6,018 nt of DNA from UBA5232 sp964557565 (GCA_964557565.1 CAZLAH010000023.1:1-6018), one strand, 5' to 3'. Shown: positions 1 to 5,077, counted from the stretch's first letter. The notes: generated by a model not told the origin, from the letters alone. Made by a program: numbers and translations.

Positions 1-62
1 CTGGTTAGAATATCTGTTTTCCAAACAGAGGGTTGCGGGTTCGAGTCCCGTCTCCCGCTCCA
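1..62 (+). tRNA. tRNA-Gly(UCC), 5' end cut by window edge
   Basis: Reads GGA glycine codons. The anticodon arm is a perfect 5-bp stem (13-17 with 25-29) closing the 7-base loop TTTCCAA, which places anticodon TCC at 20-22. The variable loop is 5 nt (30-34). The T arm pairs 35-39 with 47-51 (one G-U) around the loop TTCGAGT. The 3' acceptor strand CTCCCGC (52-58) is typical of bacterial tRNA-Gly, followed by discriminator T59 and an encoded CCA (60-62). The acceptor 5' strand and most of the D arm lie outside the window. The TCC anticodon makes this an ordinary glycine tRNA, not the UCA suppressor type used by lineages that recode UGA as Gly. Confidence 0.95.
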
Positions 63-84
63 AAGTCTTTGCATTTTGGGTAGC

Positions 85-106
85 TACAAATTATCCACAA
101 TTTGTA
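85..106. repeat. Perfect 8-bp inverted repeat, candidate operator
   Basis: Arm TACAAATT (85-92) is the exact reverse complement of AATTTGTA (99-106), separated by the 6-base spacer ATCCAC. The dyad ends one base before the -10 hexamer at 108-113, so it covers the expected -35 and spacer region, a position suited to repression. The second gene of the downstream unit encodes an XRE-family DNA-binding protein, so autoregulation is a natural inference. A tRNA terminator is the alternative, but no T-tract follows the right arm (the next bases are ATATAATC). Confidence 0.6.
91..99 (+). promoter_or_regulatory. Exact match to the DnaA-box consensus
   Basis: The nonamer TTATCCACA matches the strong DnaA box consensus known from E. 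coli and many bacteria. It overlaps the left arm and spacer of the inverted repeat and sits about 17 bases upstream of the -10. DnaA binding here could modulate transcription, but it is a single box and I see no cluster in the window, so chance occurrence in AT-rich DNA is realistic. Confidence 0.35.
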
Positions 107-107
107 A

Positions 108-113
108 TATAAT
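108..113 (+). promoter_or_regulatory. Consensus -10 element of the DUF4214-like/XRE unit
   Basis: A perfect TATAAT lies exactly 6 bases before the ATG at 120. Transcription normally starts about 7 bases after the -10, which would put the +1 at or next to the A of the ATG and give a leaderless mRNA. No recognisable -35 exists at 16-18 bp spacing; that position is occupied by the left arm of the inverted repeat. The same TATAAT-N6-ATG layout occurs in front of the gene at 4218. Confidence 0.7.
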
Positions 114-119
114 CAAGGT

Positions 120-692
120 ATGAAAAACATCGATGTACCAATATGGGACAAGGGCGACAGCACAGATAACTTTGCAAAAGGTGGTGGTTCAAGATCATCT
201 TTTTTTTCTGATTCATCTTCTGACAAAGTAGACGAAATTAAAGATGTGTATCAACTAGTCCTTGGGAGGGATCCTTCGTCTAGGGAGATTTCATTCTACA
301 AGTATTCATTGATAGAGAAAGACAAATTAGTGGAAAAATTGTTGAAGAGCGAAGAGCATAAAGAAACACTAAAGAAAGCACAAGAATTTCCTGTATTAAC
401 AGAAAGGAACAAGCTTGCAGAGAATAGTATCCTAAAATTAAAATCGTATATCAAAGATCAGGAAAGTGAACATTTAGAACTTCAAAGACTACTTGTCGAG
501 AAGAACAGTTTAATCGAAGGTTTGCGAGAGAGTAAGGTAGAGCCATTTCTCACAGATAGCAAATTACTAGAAGTTTCAAACTCTCATTACTCTGTGTCTA
601 AAAGTGCGTATCAATCAACATTGGAACAGAACAATCAGGGGAAAGAAATCTCCTTTTTTGAGAAAGTATTAAGATTGTTTTTTGAAAAATAG
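120..692 (+). CDS. DUF4214-like / coiled-coil protein
   Basis: A 190-aa soluble protein of unknown function. The N-terminus (1-36) is Gly/Ser/Asp-rich and probably disordered. Residues about 38-84 resemble the DUF4214 type: VYQLVLGRDPSSREISFY followed by a helix ending LLKSEEHKE, matching the family pattern of a Y-x-x-V-L-G-R-x-P motif and a terminal S-x-E-[FH]. In known proteins this domain often accompanies glycosyltransferases or surface proteins. Residues about 92-140 are charged and heptad-like, a likely coiled coil. The C-terminus ends in an amphipathic aromatic segment (ISFFEKVLRLFFEK, 177-190) that could pack on a membrane or partner. There is no signal peptide. The start is chosen because the ATG lies 6 bases after a consensus -10, so the mRNA is probably leaderless. 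It ends one base before the XRE gene's ATG, so the two are surely co-expressed. No catalytic motif is visible. Confidence 0.75.
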   Translation: MKNIDVPIWDKGDSTDNFAKGGGSRSSFFSDSSSDKVDEIKDVYQLVLGRDPSSREISFYKYSLIEKDKLVEKLLKSEEHKETLKKAQEFPVLTERNKLAENSILKLKSYIKDQESEHLELQRLLVEKNSLIEGLRESKVEPFLTDSKLLEVSNSHYSVSKSAYQSTLEQNNQGKEISFFEKVLRLFFEK

Positions 693-693
693 T

Positions 694-897
694 ATGAATA
701 CAAAAATATTTGCAGAAAAATTAAAAACAGCAAGAGAAGAGAAAGGGTATTCTCAGAAAGAACTTGGAGTAAGAGTGGGTCTCTCTGATAAATCAATTAG
801 TATATATGAAAAGGGCGCTGTATATCCTCCTGTATCAAACCTTTTGAAGATAGCCAAGGAATTAGACAAACCTGTTGGATATTTCTTAGAAGATTAG
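694..897 (+). CDS. XRE-family helix-turn-helix transcriptional regulator
   Basis: A 67-aa protein that is essentially one HTH_3/XRE (lambda Cro/CI-like) domain. From the ATG at 694, the helix-turn-helix runs through SQKELGVRVGLSDKSISIYEKG (about residues 20-41), followed by the usual PVSNLLKIAKELDKPVGYFLED tail. There is no sensor or dimerisation domain, so it should act as a small DNA-binding dimer, typically a repressor. An in-frame TTG at 682 would add four residues, but it lies inside the preceding gene; the ATG one base after that gene's TAG stop (690-692) is preferred and implies stop-start coupling, as no Shine-Dalgarno is visible. The inverted repeat at 85-106 in the unit's promoter is the likely operator. 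Its stop codon overlaps the convergent gene's stop by 4 bases. Confidence 0.9.
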   Translation: MNTKIFAEKLKTAREEKGYSQKELGVRVGLSDKSISIYEKGAVYPPVSNLLKIAKELDKPVGYFLED

Positions 898-1532
898 AAA
901 GGTGGGGTTAACCACTGTCTTGCTTTTTTAGAATATCTTCTTACTACAATTACCACTACCCAACTTAACAAACCAAAGGCAGCAAGGATCAGTAGGTATT
1001 TTAAAACATTCATTGCTTGGTATGTCACACTTGTTGGTTGTAATACCAAACCACTATCAAAGGTTAATGTGTCAGAAGCAGCGTTCGTATAGTTTGTATT
1101 GTATTGCCAGGAAACAGCTGATGCAGTTATATCGTATGTGCCCTGTCGAAGTGGTTTAACATTTGCTCTGACGGTATATGTCTGACCTTTTGTCATAGCC
1201 ATGAACTCCTTGTGATTTGGGGTAATGCTTAATGTGTTTGGACCACTCCATAGTATTTGTGTTTTAGGAGAATCTATATGTGGAGTTATCTCAAGTATGT
1301 ATGGTACGTACTGACCAAATGCCGATTGTGCTTTCTTTGTTAGTACTAGATCAAAATACTTGTTTGTTACTTTCGTTGTATTTTCATCTACCTGAGTAAC
1401 CTCTTCCTCAACATCCTCAACTATCTCTTTTGTAATAACTGTAGTAGGAGTATTCTCCTGGGTACCTGATGCGTATGCAGGAAGCGCAATTAGATTCAAA
1501 AGTAAGAGTAGGGTAAGTAGAATGTTTTTCAT
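894..1532 (-). CDS. Exported beta-rich (Ig-like) protein with C-terminal membrane anchor
   Basis: A 212-aa protein, last gene of the minus-strand operon, family not recognised. Residues 1-21 form a signal peptide (Lys at position 3, a Leu-rich core, A-Y-A before the predicted cut). An acidic low-complexity linker follows (about 36-50). Residues about 58-170 alternate hydrophobic and polar residues in short strands, with phrases such as YTVRANVKPLRQGTYDITASAVSW that resemble Ig-like/NEAT-like beta-sandwich modules. Residues about 176-197 are a transmembrane helix, followed by a short basic cytoplasmic tail (RRYSKKAR), giving type I topology with the domain outside. The Ig-like label is inference from strand pattern only. 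Its ATG overlaps the upstream gene's TAA by one base (TAATG), a coupling arrangement; there is no clear Shine-Dalgarno. It converges on the XRE gene. Confidence 0.75.
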   Translation of the reverse strand: MKNILLTLLLLLNLIALPAYASGTQENTPTTVITKEIVEDVEEEVTQVDENTTKVTNKYFDLVLTKKAQSAFGQYVPYILEITPHIDSPKTQILWSGPNTLSITPNHKEFMAMTKGQTYTVRANVKPLRQGTYDITASAVSWQYNTNYTNAASDTLTFDSGLVLQPTSVTYQAMNVLKYLLILAAFGLLSWVVVIVVRRYSKKARQWLTPPF

Positions 1533-1948
1533 TATCTTAATATTTTGAATATACTCATTTTATATACTTCATATACTCGTTTTGCTTCCTCTTCGCTTAC
1601 ATCATAATCATCATGTACTATTTGATTCCTAATCTTGTGTACTTCCCAAAGATCACTATACTCTTTTTTCTTGAATATCTTACTTGCCATTTTTAGATTA
1701 TCACCGCAAAGATTTGTATTTTTAAAGTAGTATTGAAGAGCCTTCGAAAGAAGATTATCTAATTTAATAACTGCATCTCTTCTGATAGCACCCTCAGAGC
1801 TAAGTACAAACGCTTGAATCTCAGGAAGTCTTTTTAGTATCTTCTTTTTTCTTCCCTCTGTAATACGGTTATTACTCAACGATACTAAAACAAAGAGTAC
1901 AACTACGAGGAATAATATGACTATTGTAATTACTACTGAGTTATCCAT
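1532..1948 (-). CDS. Membrane-anchored HEPN-like protein
   Basis: A 138-aa protein. Residues about 4-24 form an N-terminal transmembrane helix, followed by a basic stretch (GRKKKILKR, 32-40) that should face the cytoplasm. Residues about 53-138 form an all-helical domain with RRDAVIKLDNLLSKAL and later LWEVHKIRNQIVHDD. R107-N-Q-I-V-H112 fits the R-x4-H motif of the HEPN superfamily, whose members include RNases and also many non-catalytic proteins. Similar domains (D-N-L-L, then W-E-x-H-K-x-R-N-x-I-x-H) are, as I recall, common in CPR genomes and uncharacterised. RNase activity is possible but unproven; a scaffold role is equally open. The start overlaps the end of the transglutaminase-fold gene by 8 bases (ATGGATAA) and its stop overlaps the next ATG, so it is tightly coupled on both sides. 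Confidence 0.75.
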   Translation of the reverse strand: MDNSVVITIVILFLVVVLFVLVSLSNNRITEGRKKKILKRLPEIQAFVLSSEGAIRRDAVIKLDNLLSKALQYYFKNTNLCGDNLKMASKIFKKKEYSDLWEVHKIRNQIVHDDYDVSEEEAKRVYEVYKMSIFKILR

Positions 1949-3530
1949 TTTTCTTTAGTTTCTTAGATACAAAGTATATCAAAAATACAAAGAAGAAGAA
2001 AATGGCCATAGAGAGCACCTTACTAAGTAAGAGTATGAAAAGTGGTGTAGATTCAATTACGTTTTGTTCTACAACTAACTCCTTGTTGTATACAGAGCTG
2101 TTTTCTAATTTGAAATTCACAAAAATATTCGTAGAAAGTACTTTCCCATACGGAATGTTTAACTGTATTGTTGCATTCTGTTTGGGAAGAATAACCTGCG
2201 AAGTTATATTGTTAACAGGATCTATATATTTCTGTAAATCTGTAATATTTGAAGAGAGAATACTACCCGAAGTTATTGCTATATTCCCATTGTTTGTAAT
2301 GTAGAGATATCCTTTTAGATAACTATCTGTGCTCTTCAATTCTTCGAAATAAAGTTCGGCTTTTGGTTCAAAGTTTTTCTCTAGTTTACCTTCAGAAACA
2401 AACTCTACAGTAAAGTCATTCTCAGAATAGAAAGTCATATTGGGTGATACTGTAGATTTCCCTCTCCTGAGTACTGTTATATGATCATAGAAATCGTTTT
2501 TGTACAGATCTTTCTCGAGATAGTCTTCTAAGAGCGGATCTGCAGTTATCCATTTTTTGTTTGATGAATCAAAAAATTCTACCCAGTAATGGTAGAATCC
2601 ATCTGAGGTGTACCCAGATATCTTTGATACGTATCCTATTACTAATCTACTTGGTACATTGTATTTTCTAAGTAAGGCAATATAGAAATCAGCATAATCC
2701 AAAGGCTTTGCATTTTGAGGAGATTCTACTAAAGTCTCAGCACCTAATCTTCTAGTATTCTCTATACCCAATTGTAAATCTTTTTCAATGCTTAATTTCT
2801 CAACGACATATTTGTATATATGTTTGTAGAACAATTCTTTATTTATACTATCCAGCTCTTCAACATCTTCAAAATTATCTGGTAAAACGACCCCTTTTTT
2901 ACTCATGTATGACTGAACCCTTTTAGATTCAGATGTATTTACAATCTTCCAGTATCCAGTTTCTTCTGTAAGGTATGTTTTTAGAGTTTGAGATTCTGTA
3001 GACACAAGCTTTTCAATATATCCACCAATTTTACAATCGACAGTTTTTTCTGGTTGTACCAAATATTTAAAAATATAGTTTCCATCATCATCAATAACCG
3101 AAGAGTTAGGAAGAGGACTAATTTCTCCCCATATTATTGATTGATCCTTTGTATCNNNNNNNNNNNNNNNNNNNNNNNNNNNNNNNNNNNNNNNNNNNNN
3201 NNNNNNNNNNNNNNNNNNNNNNNNNNNNNNNNNNNNNNNNNNNNNNNNNNNNNNNCACTCTATCTTTTTACCAGTTTTAACCAAGTAACACTTTGTATTT
3301 AAATTTTTTATGGGTATGGACGCTGTATAGTAGGAGATGACTCTCGGAGTGTCTGCACTTATTTGTAAGACTATCTCAGTAGATATCTTTGTATCTATAA
3401 TAGTGTGTTCAAAAAGTGTGTTGATTTTGAAATTTTCTTGAGCCTGAACAGGAGATATTGGTAATGCAAAGAAAAGTACTAAGCTAGAAAGATATACTAT
3501 TTTCTTTAAATAACCAATCGAATCTCTCAT
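1941..3530 (-). CDS. Exported transglutaminase-fold protein, catalytic Cys replaced (interrupted by assembly gap)
   Basis: About 529 aa if the 100-N gap is sized correctly. A signal peptide (1-30, ending P-V-Q-A before QENF) is followed by a beta-rich region, the gap (92-125), a helical region, then a transglutaminase-like core at about 255-350. Core landmarks are LDYADFYIALLRKYNVPSRL (277-296), VIGY, H314-Y-W-V-E and W327-I-T-A-D331-P. In active members the nucleophile sits in C-x-[DE]-x-A; here the matching position is Pro276 (P-L-D-Y-A), so His and Asp remain but Cys is absent. A beta-sandwich-like segment (about 385-480) and a transmembrane helix (about 497-521) with a basic tail (KKLKK) follow, so the domain lies outside, anchored by its C-terminus. 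The gene overlaps the upstream isomerase homologue by 47 bases; no earlier or later ATG gives a better signal peptide. It is likely a binding or structural protein rather than a protease or cross-linker. Confidence 0.8.
   Translation of the reverse strand: MRDSIGYLKKIVYLSSLVLFFALPISPVQAQENFKINTLFEHTIIDTKISTEIVLQISADTPRVISYYTASIPIKNLNTKCYLVKTGKKIEXXXXXXXXXXXXXXXXXXXXXXXXXXXXXXXXXXDTKDQSIIWGEISPLPNSSVIDDDGNYIFKYLVQPEKTVDCKIGGYIEKLVSTESQTLKTYLTEETGYWKIVNTSESKRVQSYMSKKGVVLPDNFEDVEELDSINKELFYKHIYKYVVEKLSIEKDLQLGIENTRRLGAETLVESPQNAKPLDYADFYIALLRKYNVPSRLVIGYVSKISGYTSDGFYHYWVEFFDSSNKKWITADPLLEDYLEKDLYKNDFYDHITVLRRGKSTVSPNMTFYSENDFTVEFVSEGKLEKNFEPKAELYFEELKSTDSYLKGYLYITNNGNIAITSGSILSSNITDLQKYIDPVNNITSQVILPKQNATIQLNIPYGKVLSTNIFVNFKLENSSVYNKELVVEQNVIESTPLFILLLSKVLSMAIFFFFVFLIYFVSKKLKKNG
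3156..3255. other. Assembly gap of exactly 100 N inside the transglutaminase-fold gene
   Basis: One hundred undetermined bases replace residues 92-125 of the encoded protein. The round length equals the usual scaffold placeholder, so true length may differ, yet the reading frame is the same and sensible on both sides. The missing residues lie in the N-terminal extracytoplasmic region, not the catalytic-like core. Confidence 0.95.
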
Positions 3531-4218
3531 ATTTTCTAACTATTTGTTTAATTACAGGAGTTTTCAATGTCATACCGTAAGATTGTACTATCTTTTCCAT
3601 ATCCAGTTTCTGTGGTTCATTAACAATCTTGTAGTTAGGATTTCTTACCACCTCCTGTTTGGCATTTTTCCTAATTACATAATATGCTATCCCACTGTTG
3701 TCATCAAGTACAACTCTGCATCTAGCATCAGTACTTAGATATTCAGAAAATATTAATGTAGAATTCTGTCTTGTATTTACAACAACCATATCAAAACCTG
3801 AAGGTATGATTACTTTCTGTCCTTTTTTACAAGAAATTTTGTATACGATATTATCTTTCGGTGATTTATATTTTTGTAGTAGGACGATTGCTCCTCCGTA
3901 CAGTATTTCTATGATTCTAGGATAGTTCTTACATCTGGTAACTTTGGTTTTTACAAACTCAATACCGGCCAAATTTGGCTTCATTGTATATACATTGATC
4001 TTTATACCTTTTTCTTTGTATATACCGTTTTGATCTACCAGTTTGTATTTATTGTAGAAAACATCGGGACAATCTAGTTCTTTATTGAGCAGTTGAGACC
4101 TAATACTATCGATACAGACGACCTTTTTCTCTCGATATGAAATATCCTTTGCTACTATCTCATCATTCTCGTATACAATTGGAATTCCAAATACTGGTTT
4201 CAAGTCTATTTTTGCCAT
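3484..4218 (-). CDS. Cupin-type glucose-6-phosphate isomerase homologue lacking metal ligands
   Basis: A 244-aa cytoplasmic protein related to archaeal-type, metal-dependent glucose-6-phosphate isomerase (cupin fold, PF06560 type), which interconverts glucose-6-P and fructose-6-P. Family landmarks run in order: FGIPIVY near the N-terminus, IEFVKT (86-91), NYPRIIEILYGGAIVLLQ (98-115), KKGQKVIIPSGF (131-142), VVVN (145-148), GIAYYV (176-181) and VRNPNY (191-196). Active enzymes bind metal through H-x-H, a Glu and a later His; the matching positions here are Thr94, Cys96, Arg101 and Met144. Isomerase activity is therefore unlikely, and a sugar-phosphate binding or regulatory role is inferred. 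About 45 C-terminal residues extend beyond the cupin core. There is no signal peptide or membrane segment. The start is fixed by a consensus -10 six bases upstream, suggesting a leaderless transcript separate from, or additional to, the operon mRNA. Its end overlaps the next gene by 47 bases. Confidence 0.75.
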   Translation of the reverse strand: MAKIDLKPVFGIPIVYENDEIVAKDISYREKKVVCIDSIRSQLLNKELDCPDVFYNKYKLVDQNGIYKEKGIKINVYTMKPNLAGIEFVKTKVTRCKNYPRIIEILYGGAIVLLQKYKSPKDNIVYKISCKKGQKVIIPSGFDMVVVNTRQNSTLIFSEYLSTDARCRVVLDDNSGIAYYVIRKNAKQEVVRNPNYKIVNEPQKLDMEKIVQSYGMTLKTPVIKQIVRKYERFDWLFKENSISF

Positions 4219-4224
4219 ATCCCT

Positions 4225-4233
4225 ATTATATCA
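4225..4233 (-). promoter_or_regulatory. Extended -10 promoter before the isomerase homologue
   Basis: On the minus strand the sequence reads TGATATAAT: a perfect -10 hexamer with the TGn extension that compensates for a weak -35 (none is visible). Six bases (AGGGAT) separate it from the ATG at 4218, so transcription should start at or beside the start codon. It sits in the 24-base space between YggT and this gene and would let the last four operon genes be expressed independently. Confidence 0.7.
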
Positions 4234-4242
4234 CAACTCCCT

Positions 4243-4530
4243 CTAATCCCTAGAAAAAGACTTCAGAAGCTCAGAAAGTACAAATGCAGCAATGATATAG
4301 AAGAGAAGAGCGACAAGGGCAGTTAATTCTATTTCAATCTTGTTAATTTGCAATGTAGAAGAAATGATACCATCAAAAGGAGTAACGAACATTGTACTTG
4401 TGTGCATTACCCACCCAGCAAAGTTGTTTTCTGTATTAGCCTTTATGACAGAAAGTATTATTCGAAGTAAGACTAAACCTTCTACAAAAATAGCAGCAAA
4501 GTAAGCGAGTCTAATTAGTAGTTTGAACAT
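4243..4530 (-). CDS. YggT-family membrane protein
   Basis: A 95-aa integral membrane protein. Two hydrophobic helices (about 5-28 and 67-88) flank a loop carrying the YggT signature: an L-R-I-x-L-x-x-x-x-A-N pattern (LLRIILSVIKAN, 21-32), then FVTPFDGII (48-56), matching the family's P-[FL]-x-P-F-[RD]-G-I pattern, then the second helix beginning ELTALVALLFYIIAAF. Family members (YggT/YlmG/Ycf19) are linked to cell division site, osmotic stress or photosystem assembly; no enzymatic role is known. This is a single-repeat form, half the length of E. coli YggT. The ATG lies two bases after the upstream gene's TAA and no Shine-Dalgarno is visible, so translation probably depends on ribosomes finishing the glucosaminidase-like gene. 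Confidence 0.85.
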   Translation of the reverse strand: MFKLLIRLAYFAAIFVEGLVLLRIILSVIKANTENNFAGWVMHTSTMFVTPFDGIISSTLQINKIEIELTALVALLFYIIAAFVLSELLKSFSRD

Positions 4531-4532
4531 GT

Positions 4533-5069
4533 TTAAAGGTTTTCTAAATTATCTACGTAATATTCTAACTGATTCATAAAATTATTTACACCATTTGCCC
4601 ATAAATGTGCAGGATTCTCTCCGCAAGGAGGACAGTAAGTAGCTTCTATATCAAATGGCGTAAGATCTGTGCCATATCCTTGAGCTAATCGTTCAGTGAT
4701 ATGCGCAATTGCTTCTTTCCAAGAAGAGAATACACTCCAGCCCTTCTCATTGCTATTTATTCCTCTCCATCCCCATGCATTGTTACTCTCTTTAGGGATT
4801 AGATTTCCAAAAGCNNNNNNNNNNNNNNNNNNNNNNNNNNNNNNNNNNNNNNNNNNNNNNNNNNNNNNNNNNNNNNNNNNNNNNNNNNNNNNNNNNNNNN
4901 NNNNNNNNNNNNNNGACATCTTTTCTGAAGCGTATTCCTCTATCTTTGGAGATATAGTAAGATAGTAAAAAGAAAGGAGAAATATTAGTAATACTATTCT
5001 AATAATACTAGACCTTGATAACCTGTTTCGTAGTGATGTCTTTTCGGTTTCGACAATCTGATTTGGCAT
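4533..5069 (-). CDS. Membrane-anchored glucosaminidase (GH73)-like protein (interrupted by assembly gap)
   Basis: About 178 aa if the gap length is right. A short basic N-terminus and one transmembrane helix (about 22-40) are followed by an extracytoplasmic domain resembling mannosyl-glycoprotein endo-beta-N-acetylglucosaminidase/GH73-like peptidoglycan hydrolases. Landmarks are AFGNLIPKESNNAWGW (86-101), FSSWKEAIAHITERL (114-128), then YCPPCG and LWANGVNNFM (145-165). The family places its catalytic Glu a few residues before the F-G-x-x-I-P phrase, which is exactly where the 100-N gap ends, so activity cannot be judged. C146-P-P-C149 could form a disulfide or bind metal outside the cell. The likely role is peptidoglycan remodelling. 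First gene of the envelope operon, divergent from dnaE with 36 bases between their start codons. A TATACT hexamer lies 8 bases before the ATG. Confidence 0.78.
   Translation of the reverse strand: MPNQIVETEKTSLRNRLSRSSIIRIVLLIFLLSFYYLTISPKIEEYASEKMXXXXXXXXXXXXXXXXXXXXXXXXXXXXXXXXXXAFGNLIPKESNNAWGWRGINSNEKGWSVFSSWKEAIAHITERLAQGYGTDLTPFDIEATYCPPCGENPAHLWANGVNNFMNQLEYYVDNLENL
4815..4914. other. Assembly gap of exactly 100 N inside the glucosaminidase-like gene
   Basis: It replaces residues 52-85 (residue 52 reads TCN and is Ser whatever the missing base is). As in the first gap, 100 is a typical placeholder, but the frame continues correctly and a 34-residue filler fits the family's usual spacing between the membrane segment and the F-G-x-x-I-P phrase. 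The expected catalytic Glu is hidden here. Confidence 0.95.
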
Positions 5070-5077
5070 AATATTTT

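Noticed and set aside
1..62. tRNA-linked integrated element
   Set aside because: I found no second copy of the tRNA 3' end in the window and no integrase; a tRNA next to an XRE gene is not enough.
85..106. Rho-independent terminator for tRNA-Gly
   Set aside because: The hairpin arms are AT-rich and no T-tract follows; the next bases form the -10 element instead.
682..693. TTG start adding four residues to the XRE protein
   Set aside because: It lies inside the preceding gene with no Shine-Dalgarno, whereas the ATG at 694 sits one base after that gene's stop and begins exactly at the family's usual N-terminus.
120..897. Toxin-antitoxin pair
   Set aside because: The first protein has no recognisable toxin fold or catalytic motif (it is DUF4214-like plus coiled coil); XRE coupling alone does not support the call.
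900..930. Bidirectional terminator between the convergent genes
   Set aside because: A short GTGG/CCAC hairpin around a GGTTAACC core is followed only 8 bases later by six T; it is weak and inside the Ig-like gene's last codons.
2002..2304. Plus-strand open frame inside the transglutaminase-fold gene
   Set aside because: It is antisense to a well-supported gene and has no domain, start signal or plausible protein composition. The same applies to antisense frames at 3544-3738, 3698-3925, 4696-4965, 5172-5363 and 5724-5909.
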